The translations under genes were made by a program, and so were the position numbers. Below, in pieces: positions 6,138 to 14,095 of a stretch of DNA of 23,106 nt; position 1 is the stretch's first letter, and each line of letters begins with the position of its first letter. The notes under the pieces were generated by a model that was given only the letters and a program-made list of their open reading frames with translations, ran no database searches and was not told the DNA's origin. Source of the stretch: Actinosomnolentus pattersoniae (SeqCode). Lineage in GTDB: Bacteria; Actinomycetota; UBA4738. The stretch covers positions 1-23,106 of the forward strand of contig JACDCJ010000007.1 in NCBI GenBank assembly GCA_013817655.1, written 5' to 3'.

Positions 6138-6917
6138 ATGGTGGATGCTGGGCTCGTGACGGAACCGAAGCGCACCATCCGGCTGCTCCTCGAGGGCTTC
6201 CCGGACCCGCCGGCCCTCGACACGGCGGTCTCCCGCGTCATCCTGCAGCGTGTCTCGGATGGCCGGGATCCCGAGACGCTTCGGATCCATCGTGCCTCTC
6301 CCGTGGTTGCGTTCGGGCCCCTCGATCGTATTGCGCCTGGGTTCGCCGACGCCGTTGCCGCGGCCCGCGACCGGGGCTTCTCTCCGGTCTTCCGTCTCGC
6401 GGGAGGCCGGGCGGCCGTTTTCCACGAGCAGACCCTGGCCTTCTCGTGGGTCGTGCCCGATCCGACGCCTCGGCTCCGGACGCGGAAGCGCTTTCAGGAA
6501 GCCTCCGAGATCGTTGCGCACGCGCTTCGGGCCTTGCGCGTGGATGCGCGGGTCGGCGCCGTGGCCGGCGAATACTGCCCGGGGGAGTACAGCCTGAACG
6601 CCAGGGATCGGACGAAGCTCGTGGGGGTCGGCCAGCGGGTCGTCGCCCGCGCGGCTCACGTGGGCGGAGTGGTGGTGGTCGGCGGAAGCCGCCGCATCCG
6701 CGAGGTGCTCGTTCCCGTCAACGAGGCCCTCGGGATCGACTGGGACCCGGCGACGGTGGGAAGCCTGCAGGACGAGGTCTCCTCGATAACCCGTGAGGAC
6801 ACCGTGCGGGCGATCGTGGCGGCCTTCGCCGATCGATATGAGCCAGTGCGCGGCACGATCGACGAAGCCACGCTCCAGCTCGCCCGCCGACTGGAACCCG
6901 AGCACCGCGCCGCGTAG
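6138..6917 (+). CDS. Lipoate ligase / octanoyltransferase-family protein
   Basis: A 259-residue member of the biotin/lipoate ligase fold (BPL_LPL catalytic domain), which makes or transfers lipoyl/octanoyl groups onto carrier domains of 2-oxoacid dehydrogenases or GcvH. Motifs: FRLAGGRAAVFHEQTLAFSW (residues 85-104), the RxxGGRAVxH lipoyl-binding loop, and GEYCPGEYSLNARDRTKLVGVGQRVV with Lys160 where the catalytic lysine is expected. Cys147 in EYCPGEYS lies where LipM/LipL-type amidotransferases keep their acyl-thioester cysteine, so it may be a transferase instead of an ATP-using ligase; this is inference. Starts at ATG 6138 or GTG 6156 are both possible and neither has a strong ribosome site. 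No carrier-protein gene is nearby. Confidence 0.82.
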   Translation: MVDAGLVTEPKRTIRLLLEGFPDPPALDTAVSRVILQRVSDGRDPETLRIHRASPVVAFGPLDRIAPGFADAVAAARDRGFSPVFRLAGGRAAVFHEQTLAFSWVVPDPTPRLRTRKRFQEASEIVAHALRALRVDARVGAVAGEYCPGEYSLNARDRTKLVGVGQRVVARAAHVGGVVVVGGSRRIREVLVPVNEALGIDWDPATVGSLQDEVSSITREDTVRAIVAAFADRYEPVRGTIDEATLQLARRLEPEHRAA

Positions 6918-6957
6918 ATCGCCGAGCGGCCCACCGACGGATGGGTGCGGCCCGAAT

Positions 6958-6983
6958 GCACAGCGCTCTCGGCGGGGCTGTGC
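6958..6983 (+). other. Hairpin in the leader of the aminotransferase gene
   Basis: GCACAGC (6958-6964) and GCTGTGC (6977-6983) are perfect inverted repeats around a 12-base loop. They lie in the 112-base gap between the lipoate-type gene and the aminotransferase. It may be an operator or transcript stem; no T-run follows. Confidence 0.35.
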
Positions 6984-7029
6984 CGCCGTGGCGTTTGCGC
7001 CGCGTGATCGCGTCCGCTGGAATGACCGC

Positions 7030-8355
7030 ATGGAAGGCCATGACGGCTCCGGAAGCGCCGGGGAACTTCTCGCGCGTCACCGCGAGGTCCTCCCGAACTG
7101 GCTGGCCCTCTACTACGACCAGCCCATCGAGCTCGTCCGTGGCGAGGGCGCCCGCGTCTGGGACGGGGACGGCAACGAGTACCTCGACTTCTTCGGCGGG
7201 ATCGTCACCACGATCTCGGGTCACGTCGTGCCGAGGCTCGTCCGGGCACTGAGCGAGCAGGCGGGGAAGATCGCCCACAGCTCGACGCTGTACCTCATCC
7301 GACCGATGGTGGAGCTGGCCGAGCGACTGACGGGGATCGCGCCGATCGACCTTCCGGTGAAGGCCTTCTTCGTGGGCAGCGGAACCGAGGCGGTCGAGGC
7401 GGCGCTCCTGTTCGCAACCACGTGGCGGCGGTCGAACGAGATCATCGCCCTGCGCAACTCCTACCACGGACGCTCCTTCGGGGCGATCGGGATCACCGGA
7501 AACAGGGGATGGTCCGCGTCGTCGTTCTCCCCGCTCAACGTCTCCTACGCGCTCTCCCCGTACTGCTATCGCTGCCCCCTGGGCCTCACCTATCCGGCGT
7601 GCGGCGTGGCCTGCGCGGAGGACGTCCGGAACGTGATCGAGACGACGACGACGGGCGAGCCTGCCGCGATGATCGCCGAGCCGATCCAGGGCGTGGGCGG
7701 GTTCGTTACGCCGCCGCCCGAGTACTTCGGGATCGTGAAGTCGATACTCGACGAGTTCGGGATCCCCTTCATCGCCGACGAGGTGCAGACCGGATTCGGC
7801 CGGACCGGCGAGGCGTTCTGGGGGATCGAGGGCTACGGCGTGCACCCCGACGCGATCGTGTGCGCCAAGGGCCTCGGAAACGGGATGGCGATGGGCGCGG
7901 TGGTCTCCCGAGCGGACATGATGGAGTCCCTGCGAGCGAACTCGATCTCGACGTTCGGGGGAAACCCTCTCGCTTCGACGTACGCCCTGGCGAACCTCGA
8001 TCACATCGAGGAGAACCGACTGCAGGAGAACGCCTACAAGGTCGGAAACGCGCTGTACCGGGGGCTCAAGGACCTGGAGGATCGCTTCGACGTCGTGGGA
8101 GAGGTCCGGGGGAAAGGGCTCATGGTCGGGGTCGAGATGGTGTCCGACGCGACGAGCAAGGCGCCGAGCCCGGAGGCCGTGGCCAAGGTGATGGAGAGCT
8201 GCAAGGAGCAGGGACTGCTCCTCGGGAAAGGCGGTCTCTACGGCAATGTCCTTCGCCTCTCACCCCCCCTTAGCATCACCGAAGACGACGTGGCCCGGGC
8301 GATCGAGACGCTCGAAGTCGCGTTTGGGGAGGCTGCTACACTCGGCTCGCCATGA
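7030..8355 (+). CDS. Class-III PLP aminotransferase (omega-amino acid type)
   Basis: 441 residues, the usual length. It moves an amino group from an omega-amino acid or similar donor to pyruvate or 2-oxoglutarate. Motifs: GSGTEAVEAAL (117-127, phosphate binding), YHGRSFGAIGITG (145-157), FIADEVQTGFGRTG with Asp250 contacting the PLP ring nitrogen, and Lys280 in VCAKGLGNG as the Schiff-base lysine. The segment YCYRCPLGLTYPACGVACAED is typical of the branch with alanine-glyoxylate transaminase 2 and 3-aminoisobutyrate/beta-alanine-pyruvate transaminases. ATG 7030 follows GGA at 8 bases. A methylmalonate-semialdehyde dehydrogenase downstream could take its product, which favours beta-alanine or 3-aminoisobutyrate as substrate; GABA or ornithine cannot be excluded. 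Confidence 0.92.
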   Translation: MEGHDGSGSAGELLARHREVLPNWLALYYDQPIELVRGEGARVWDGDGNEYLDFFGGIVTTISGHVVPRLVRALSEQAGKIAHSSTLYLIRPMVELAERLTGIAPIDLPVKAFFVGSGTEAVEAALLFATTWRRSNEIIALRNSYHGRSFGAIGITGNRGWSASSFSPLNVSYALSPYCYRCPLGLTYPACGVACAEDVRNVIETTTTGEPAAMIAEPIQGVGGFVTPPPEYFGIVKSILDEFGIPFIADEVQTGFGRTGEAFWGIEGYGVHPDAIVCAKGLGNGMAMGAVVSRADMMESLRANSISTFGGNPLASTYALANLDHIEENRLQENAYKVGNALYRGLKDLEDRFDVVGEVRGKGLMVGVEMVSDATSKAPSPEAVAKVMESCKEQGLLLGKGGLYGNVLRLSPPLSITEDDVARAIETLEVAFGEAATLGSP

Positions 8356-8459
8356 GAGCGCACAGGTAGCAGCGGCCCCACGCATCCGGGCCGCATCGGG
8401 TCCCGTTCGGGTGCCAGCTGTTCCCTCATTCGTCTCACGCCTTTCGAAGGATGCGCCTC

Positions 8460-9689
8460 ATGACCAACGAACCTCGCACCGCAGTCCGCAGGCTCGCCGC
8501 CGCCCGGTTGATCTCTATCACGGGTGGCGCCGCGGCTTACATGGCGCTGAACTTCTCGATCTATGAGCGGACCGGATCGGCCACTTGGGTCGCCGCCGCG
8601 CTATTCCTCACGTTCGGAACGGTGGGGTTCACCAGCCCGTTCGCGGGCCTTCTGGGCGACCGCTTCGATCGACGACGCGTGATGATCGTCTCGGAGCTGC
8701 TGGGAGCGGCGGCCTTCGGTGTGATGGCCCTCGTGTCCTCACCCGCCCTGCTCCTGGCCGTCGCCTTCTGCTCGGCGCTGGCCGAGGCCCCCTTCTTCTC
8801 CGCGTCCATGGCCGCCATTCCGAACCTCGTGGAGGAGAAGGATCTTGGGTGGGCCAACGGACTCGTGGCGCTCGGGAGGAACGCCGGCATCGTGGTCGGC
8901 CCGATCATCGGCGGCCTCCTCGTCGTGAGCGTGGGGGCTGGAGCCGTCTTCGCGATGAACGCCGTCACCTTCGTCGTGTCCGCCGCGATGATCGCGACCG
9001 TGCGCGGGCGGTTCAACGGCGATCGCTCCGGCGCGGAGGAGTTCAAGGGCCTCCGCGCGGGCTTCCGTTTCCTGCTCGGGCAGCGCCTCCTTCGCACGGT
9101 CGTCCTTGTGTGGGTGCCGGTCGTACTCGGGCTGGGAATGAGCATGGTCGCCGACGTACCCTTCGCCCGGCTATTCGGGACGGGATCGTTCGGCTATGGG
9201 CTGCTCGTTTCCTGTTGGGGAGCCGGTTCGATCGTCGGGTCGCTTCTCGGACGTTATCTTCGGGCAGACAACGAGGTGCGGGCGTTCGTCGCTGGGACCG
9301 CGCTGGTCGGAGGAATGGCGGTCGTCATGGGATTGTCCCCGTGGTGGGTGCTCGCCCTGACCGCGGTGCTGGTGATGGGGGTCGGGGACGGCCTCAGCCT
9401 GGTCGCCGAGCAGGGAATCCTGCAGCGCAGCACGCCGGACGCCGTGCGAAGCCGTGTGGCCGGGGCCGTCGACACCGTGCTGCACGGGGGACTCGCCATC
9501 TCCTATGCGCTGGCCGGTCCCGCGGTCGAGTGGCTTGGCCCGAGAGGGGTGTACGTCGTGGGCGGGGTGGCCACGTTCGTCGGTGTGGGGCTCGCGTTGC
9601 CCGTCCTCTACGGCCGTCGTCGGCGCGGGGCGGATTCCAGCAGCGGGCCGATCGATGCCGAGGACGGCGCCTCGCTCCTGCTGGGATAG
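8460..9689 (+). CDS. MFS transporter (12-span, drug/siderophore exporter type)
   Basis: About 409 residues with a run of hydrophobic segments consistent with 12 spans and the MFS loop-2/3 signature GLLGDRFDRRRVMI (about residues 63-76), plus PNLVEEKDLGWANGLVALGRNAGIVVGPIIGGLL, characteristic of the MFS_3/EntS-like branch that mostly exports small molecules. I prefer ATG 8460 over ATG 8451 because GAAGG (8446-8450) is then 9 bases upstream instead of adjacent. It lies between the aminotransferase (105 bases upstream) and the semialdehyde dehydrogenase (3 bases downstream), so it is probably co-transcribed with the latter. Whether it moves the pathway substrate or an unrelated compound cannot be told. 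Confidence 0.9.
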   Translation: MTNEPRTAVRRLAAARLISITGGAAAYMALNFSIYERTGSATWVAAALFLTFGTVGFTSPFAGLLGDRFDRRRVMIVSELLGAAAFGVMALVSSPALLLAVAFCSALAEAPFFSASMAAIPNLVEEKDLGWANGLVALGRNAGIVVGPIIGGLLVVSVGAGAVFAMNAVTFVVSAAMIATVRGRFNGDRSGAEEFKGLRAGFRFLLGQRLLRTVVLVWVPVVLGLGMSMVADVPFARLFGTGSFGYGLLVSCWGAGSIVGSLLGRYLRADNEVRAFVAGTALVGGMAVVMGLSPWWVLALTAVLVMGVGDGLSLVAEQGILQRSTPDAVRSRVAGAVDTVLHGGLAISYALAGPAVEWLGPRGVYVVGGVATFVGVGLALPVLYGRRRRGADSSSGPIDAEDGASLLLG

Positions 9690-9692
9690 AGG

Positions 9693-11189
9693 ATGGGTGA
9701 CAACGCGATCGCCGTGAGGAGCCTCATCGGCGGGCGGTGGGCGGATCCGGGGTCGGAGCACGTCGACGCGATCCCGGATCCCGCCACCGGCGAGACGATC
9801 GCGACGCTGTCCTACTCGAGCGAGAACGACGTGCACGACGCGGTACTCGCGGCCCGGCAGGCGTTCCCCGCCTGGGCGGACACTCCCGTTCCGGACCGCG
9901 CACAGGTCATGTTTCGCTTGAAACAGCTCCTCGAGAGGAACCTCGAGGAGCTCGCGCTCCTCGTGACCAGAGAGAACGGGAAGACGCTGGCCGAGTCGCG
10001 CGGCGAGGTCCGCCGGGGGATAGAGGTCGTCGAGCTGGCGTGCGGCGCCCCAACGCTGCTGATGGGGACGAGCCTGGACCAGATCGCCGAGGGGATCGAC
10101 GAGGAGTTGGTTCGGTTCCCCGTCGGAGTCGTCGCCGGAGTCACCCCCTTCAACTTCCCCAGCATGGTGCCCCTCTGGATGATTCCCCTCGCGCTGGTGT
10201 GCGGGAACACATTCGTGCACAAGCCGAGCCAGCGGACGCCGCTTTCGGCCACGCGCATCGCCGAGCTCCTGGTCGAGGCCGGCCTTCCCGATGGAGTGCT
10301 CAACGTCGTCCACGGGGCGAGGGAATCGGTCGACGCGCTGCTCGCCCATCCCGAAGTGGACGCGGTCAGCTTCGTCGGTAGCGAGGCCGTGGCGCGATCC
10401 GTCTATGCGGCCGGCGCGGCCACCGGGAAACGCGTGCAGGCGCTCGGGGGTGCGAAGAATCACCTGCTGGTCATGGACGATGCGGATCTGGAGCGGTCGG
10501 TGACCGCCCTCATCTCCTCGGCCTTCGGGAACGCGGGGCAGCGCTGTCTGGCCGGCAGCGTTGCGGTGGGGGTCGGGTCGGTCGCGGACGCCCTCGTCGA
10601 GGAGCTGGTTGGACAGGCGGAGCGGCTTCGGCTGGGACCGGGAGTCGAGCCCGAGACGGACATGGGGCCCGTCATCCGGGAGGAGCGAAGGAAGGAGCTG
10701 ATCGCCCACATCGAACGCGGGCAGCAAGCCGGCGCGCGACTGGTCGCCGACGGACGGGGTGCGGGTCCGGCTGAAGGATTCTTCCTGGGGCCTACCGTCT
10801 TCGACCGCGTCACCCCGGACATGGCCCTGTGGCGCGAGGAGCTCTTCGGGCCGGTGCTCTCGGTCGTTCGCGCCAGGGACATCGACGAGGCCATCCGGGT
10901 GTTGAACTCGAGCCCGTACGGTAACGCCGCCAGCATCTTCACCACGAGCGGCGCCTCCGCGAGGGAGTTCAAACGCCGGGCCGAGGCCGGGATGCTCGGC
11001 GTCAACATCGGGGTCGCCGCGCCCATGGCGTTCTTCCCGTTCGTCGGCTGGAAGAGCAGCTTCTTCGGCGACCTGCACGCGACCGGCGTGGACGGCGTCC
11101 GGTTCTACACCCGCCCGAAGGTGATCACCTCACGTTGGACTCTTCCGGCGAGGCTCGACCACTCGAAGCCGGAGGGACGCGGTCACTGA
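9693..11189 (+). CDS. mmsA: CoA-acylating methylmalonate-semialdehyde dehydrogenase
   Basis: 498 residues, normal for the family. It oxidises methylmalonate semialdehyde to propionyl-CoA, or malonate semialdehyde to acetyl-CoA, with NAD and CoA and loss of CO2. Diagnostic features: GVTPFNFPSMVPLWMIPLAL (149-168), the nucleotide-site block SFVGSEAVARSVY, the LGGAKNH motif (251-257) used in place of the general ALDH Glu motif, and Cys285 in GNAGQRCLAGS. Also fits the IolA name used for inositol breakdown, but no other iol gene is here. AGAGG is directly next to the ATG, so initiation may be helped by coupling to the MFS gene 3 bases upstream. Its 3' end overlaps the convergent O-methyltransferase stop by 7 bases. 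Confidence 0.93.
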   Translation: MGDNAIAVRSLIGGRWADPGSEHVDAIPDPATGETIATLSYSSENDVHDAVLAARQAFPAWADTPVPDRAQVMFRLKQLLERNLEELALLVTRENGKTLAESRGEVRRGIEVVELACGAPTLLMGTSLDQIAEGIDEELVRFPVGVVAGVTPFNFPSMVPLWMIPLALVCGNTFVHKPSQRTPLSATRIAELLVEAGLPDGVLNVVHGARESVDALLAHPEVDAVSFVGSEAVARSVYAAGAATGKRVQALGGAKNHLLVMDDADLERSVTALISSAFGNAGQRCLAGSVAVGVGSVADALVEELVGQAERLRLGPGVEPETDMGPVIREERRKELIAHIERGQQAGARLVADGRGAGPAEGFFLGPTVFDRVTPDMALWREELFGPVLSVVRARDIDEAIRVLNSSPYGNAASIFTTSGASAREFKRRAEAGMLGVNIGVAAPMAFFPFVGWKSSFFGDLHATGVDGVRFYTRPKVITSRWTLPARLDHSKPEGRGH

Positions 11190-11857
11190 GAGCCGTGGTT
11201 CCCAAGGCGCAGAGCCGTCATCACCCCGTACCTGATGGGAAGGATGGTGGCGATGAAGCGCTCATCCTCGAAGACGGCGCGGTTGTGGTCGCGTACCGCG
11301 CGGATCCATTCTCGATCGCGGCCCTCGCCCTCCTCCCGCCCGTAGACGCGGGCGCCGCCCCAGCCGAGGACGTTGTCGCACAGGTAGAGACCTCCGCGGC
11401 GGATTCGCTCCGCCGCCGCCGACCAGGCCCGGGGGTAGTCCCCCTTGTCGATGTCACAGAAGACGATGTCGAACTCGCCCTCCAGTTCCCCGAGTGCCTC
11501 GAGGGCGTCTCCCGCGTGGCTCCGGACCGGTTCGCCCAGGCCCGCTCGGTCGAGATATTCCCTGGCCCGCGCCAGGTTCTGTGGGTCGGTGTCCGTAAGA
11601 TGCAGCTCTCCGCCCGTGCCGATCGCTCGGGAGAACCAGTAGGCCGAGTAGCCGAATCCGGATCCGAGCTCTACGACCCGCCGGGCTCGGATGGCCCGGG
11701 CGAGCAGCTCGAGCGTGACCCCCACATGAGGGCCGACGATCGGGAAGTCACGCCGCCGCGCTTCCACCTCCATCTCTGAAAGCACCGGCTCGTCGCCGGC
11801 CGGGGTCGCGAGCGGGTACTCGTCCGGATCGCGGCTCACCGAAGTCTCTTCCTCCAT
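11183..11857 (-). CDS. O-methyltransferase, caffeoyl-CoA/catechol OMT family
   Basis: 224-residue class-I SAM-dependent methyltransferase. Motif I VVELGSGFGYSAYW (61-74) binds SAM, LTDTDPQ (87-93) supplies the acidic ribose contact, IVFCDIDKGDY (131-141) and LCDNVLGWGG match the metal-binding Asp/Asp-Asn set of the cation-dependent caffeoyl-CoA OMT group (COG4122). The acceptor is unknown; close bacterial relatives methylate catechols or similar hydroxyls. The start chosen is ATG 11857, giving the normal N-terminus; the frame stays open to 11983 but adds nothing family-like. TATCCT on the minus strand (11871-11876) is a candidate -10, leaving a leader of about 6 bases. Confidence 0.9.
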   Translation of the reverse strand: MEEETSVSRDPDEYPLATPAGDEPVLSEMEVEARRRDFPIVGPHVGVTLELLARAIRARRVVELGSGFGYSAYWFSRAIGTGGELHLTDTDPQNLARAREYLDRAGLGEPVRSHAGDALEALGELEGEFDIVFCDIDKGDYPRAWSAAAERIRRGGLYLCDNVLGWGGARVYGREEGEGRDREWIRAVRDHNRAVFEDERFIATILPIRYGVMTALRLGNHGSQ

Positions 11858-11870
11858 CGGGGTCCGACTC

Positions 11871-11876
11871 AGGATA
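11871..11876 (-). promoter_or_regulatory. Candidate -10 element of the O-methyltransferase gene
   Basis: Reads TATCCT on the minus strand, 13 bases before the ATG at 11857. It would start transcription only a few bases ahead of the gene. No clear -35. Confidence 0.35.
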
Positions 11877-11982
11877 GGGCAGCCACGAGCACTTGACGGA
11901 GCAACGATGTGCGCATTGACTGAGGCGTCCGGTTCATGCACGGGCGGCCCGGCAAGCAAGGAGCGAACGGAAGGAGGAACCA

Positions 11983-12273
11983 ATGCCGCTTTTCGTCGTG
12001 AAGCACGAGCACACCCCAGAGAGATGCCCGGCCGGCGACGCCGAGATGGGCCCCATGCTGCTCCAGCACATCGCCGCCCCGAACGCCCAGAACCACGGGG
12101 TGGAGATCCAGGGTGAGGCCGTCGTGGACGGCGCCCACACGTTCTTCCTCATCGTGGAGGCCAGCGATCGCCAGCCGGTGGACGAGTTCATGGGGCCGTT
12201 CTCCCGGTTCGGGACCGTGGAGGTCCTTCCGGCCTCTCCCTGTGAGGCGGTCGTGGCCCGGGCGGCCTGCTGA
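11983..12273 (+). CDS. Small conserved protein, possible ferredoxin-like fold (DUF3303-like?)
   Basis: 96 residues, preceded by a strong ribosome site (GGAAGGAGG, about 6 bases from the ATG), so very likely a real gene. The sequence MPLFVVKHEHTPERCPAGD, then GVEIQGEAVVDGAHTFFLIVEASDRQPVDEFMGPFSRFGTVEVLPASPCEAVVARAAC, has the beta-alpha-beta rhythm of small dimeric alpha-beta barrel/ferredoxin-like proteins. Three cysteines are present: Cys15 in RCPAGD, one in ASPCEAV, and the C-terminal residue. Together with the His pair HEH this could bind a metal or be redox active, but that is speculation. I cannot name a function. Its stop is 7 bases from the convergent flavoprotein stop. Confidence 0.82.
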   Translation: MPLFVVKHEHTPERCPAGDAEMGPMLLQHIAAPNAQNHGVEIQGEAVVDGAHTFFLIVEASDRQPVDEFMGPFSRFGTVEVLPASPCEAVVARAAC

Positions 12274-12280
12274 GGGCCGG

Positions 12281-14041
12281 TCACTCCAGGAGTCGCTCCG
12301 AGAGGTCCAGCTCTCGAGCGGATTCCAGCCACGGCATCAGCTCATCGGCCACGGCTGGGACCGGCTCGCTCCACACGGTCAGCGCGCCCTCGGGCGCCTG
12401 CCTTGCGTAGAAGTTGCGCTGCATGGCGGGATCGAGATTTCGGTGGTCCGAGCGATTGTGGCAGCCCCGGGTCTCCCGGCGCTCGATGGCGCACCGAAGC
12501 GTGGCCTCCGCCGTGAGCAACGCTGCTCGGAGGTCGAGTGCCCTCCCGAGGCCGACCCATCCGTTCTCCGCTCCCGCGTCCACCGGACCCAACGCCGATC
12601 GGATCTCCTCCAGGCGGCCGAGGCCCTCGCGCAGACCGGTCTCATCCCTCAGCACCCCGCAGTTCCGCCACATCACTTCGCGCAGCTGTCGCTGGAGCGT
12701 TCCAACGTCCTCCGTGCTTCGCCCGATCAGGTCATCCAGATCGCTATTCCCCTCGGCGATGTCGCGGCTTCGCGGGAGCGCATCTCCCCGCTGCTCTCGG
12801 GCCGCGGCGGCGGCGGCCGCGCCGCTGCGACGGCCGAACACCAGGGTGTCCACAAGCGAGTTGCCTCCGAGCCGGTTGGCCCCGTGCAGGCCTGCCGCGC
12901 ACTCGCCGGCGGCGAAAAGACCGGGTACGTCGGTTGCGTGGGTATCAGGGTCGACGGCGATCCCGCCCATCGAGTAGTGCGCGGTCGGGGCGATCTCCAT
13001 CGGTTCCTTCGAGATGTCGAGTCCCTGGAACGCCAGCAGCTGGCGATGCATCGTGGGAAGCCGCTCCAGGATATGGTCGCGGCCCCGGTGGGAGACATCC
13101 AGGAACACCCCCCCGTTCGGCCCGCCCCGCCCGCTCATGATCTCCGTATAGTTGGCCAGTGCGACCCGATCGCGAGTGCTGAGCTCCATCCGCCTTGAGT
13201 CGTAGCGGCTCATGAACCGCTCGCCCTTCGCGTTGTAAAGGCGTCCACCCTCGCCCCGGACGGCCTCGGTCACCAGCGTTCCAGCGACCTCGGGGGGAGC
13301 CACCAACCCCGTGGGGTGGAACTGCACCAGTTCCATGTCCATCAGGCGGCAACCGGCCCGAAGGGCCAGGGCCATCCCCTCGCCGTGGTTCTCGTCCTGA
13401 CGGGAGGTGTTCGTCCGCCACAGCGACGTGTGCCCTCCGGTCGCCAGCACGACCGCCGAGGCCACGAAGGCCGCTCGGTCCCCCGTCCGGACGTCGAAGG
13501 CCAGGGCGCCGGCGCACCTGCCGTCCTCGACCACCAGCCGCCACACGTACACGCGCTCCACGAACCGGACCCCGAGGGCCTCTGCCCTCCGCACGAGCGT
13601 GTCCACGATGTCGCGGCCCGTGTGGTCCCCGGCGTAGCAGGTCCTCCGCCACGTGTGGGCGCCAAAGAACCGCTGGTCGAGCCGCCCGTCGGGAAGCCGG
13701 GCGAACTCGCAGCCCCAGCCGGCGACCTCGAGGACGGCCGCGGGGGCTTCTCGGGCCATAAGCTCGGCCACCCTCGGGTGGCTGAGCAGGTATCCCTCAT
13801 GCATGGTGTCGGCGAAGTGTTGCTGCCATGAGTCCTCGGGATCGACGGTGCCCAGGGCGGCGTTGATCCCACCGGCAGCCATGGAGGTGTGTGCGTCGAG
13901 ACGCCCGCGCTTGCCGAGCACCACCACATCGGCGCCGTTCTCTCGGGCCGCGATAGCTGCCCGCAGCCCGGCCCCCCCGGATCCGACGACGAGGACGGCG
14001 GAAGAGACGACATCGATCCCAGAATTGCTGGCCGCCCTCAT
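12281..14041 (-). CDS. Orphan SdhA/FrdA-type FAD flavoprotein
   Basis: 586 residues. Flavoprotein of the succinate dehydrogenase/fumarate reductase/L-aspartate oxidase family. FAD site VVGSGGAGLRAA (18-29); His51 in AHTSMAAGGINAAL lines up with the histidine that carries covalent FAD in SdhA/FrdA; LVQFHPTGL, STRDRVALANYTEI, PTAHYSMGGIAVD and GANRLGGNSL are the dicarboxylate-binding and catalytic blocks. HPTGL and the flavinylation-type His favour SdhA/FrdA over NadB (which has HPTAL and no His). The Fe-S and membrane-anchor genes that normally follow are absent on both sides. It may use a distant SdhB, act as a soluble fumarate reductase, or serve as an aspartate oxidase. ATG 14041 has GGAGGAG almost adjacent; TTG 14062 is the alternative start. 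Confidence 0.88.
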   Translation of the reverse strand: MRAASNSGIDVVSSAVLVVGSGGAGLRAAIAARENGADVVVLGKRGRLDAHTSMAAGGINAALGTVDPEDSWQQHFADTMHEGYLLSHPRVAELMAREAPAAVLEVAGWGCEFARLPDGRLDQRFFGAHTWRRTCYAGDHTGRDIVDTLVRRAEALGVRFVERVYVWRLVVEDGRCAGALAFDVRTGDRAAFVASAVVLATGGHTSLWRTNTSRQDENHGEGMALALRAGCRLMDMELVQFHPTGLVAPPEVAGTLVTEAVRGEGGRLYNAKGERFMSRYDSRRMELSTRDRVALANYTEIMSGRGGPNGGVFLDVSHRGRDHILERLPTMHRQLLAFQGLDISKEPMEIAPTAHYSMGGIAVDPDTHATDVPGLFAAGECAAGLHGANRLGGNSLVDTLVFGRRSGAAAAAAAREQRGDALPRSRDIAEGNSDLDDLIGRSTEDVGTLQRQLREVMWRNCGVLRDETGLREGLGRLEEIRSALGPVDAGAENGWVGLGRALDLRAALLTAEATLRCAIERRETRGCHNRSDHRNLDPAMQRNFYARQAPEGALTVWSEPVPAVADELMPWLESARELDLSERLLE

Positions 14042-14095
14042 CTCCTCCGGTCTCGGGCGCAAGAGGTCGTTGACTCGGCCGCTGCCGGCCGCATC

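Noticed and set aside
9171..11078. 635-codon open frame on the minus strand
   Set aside because: It is the mirror of the MFS and MmsA genes, is rich in Arg, Pro, His and Gly with no domain, and arises from GC-biased third positions.
11893..11921. TTGACG and TTGACT as -35 elements of the small-protein gene
   Set aside because: Neither has a TAnnnT or TATAAT-like hexamer at 16-19 bases downstream.
12281..14041. L-aspartate oxidase (NadB) as a firm name
   Set aside because: HPTGL and the flavinylation-type histidine favour SdhA/FrdA; no nadA or nadC is adjacent, so no symbol was given.
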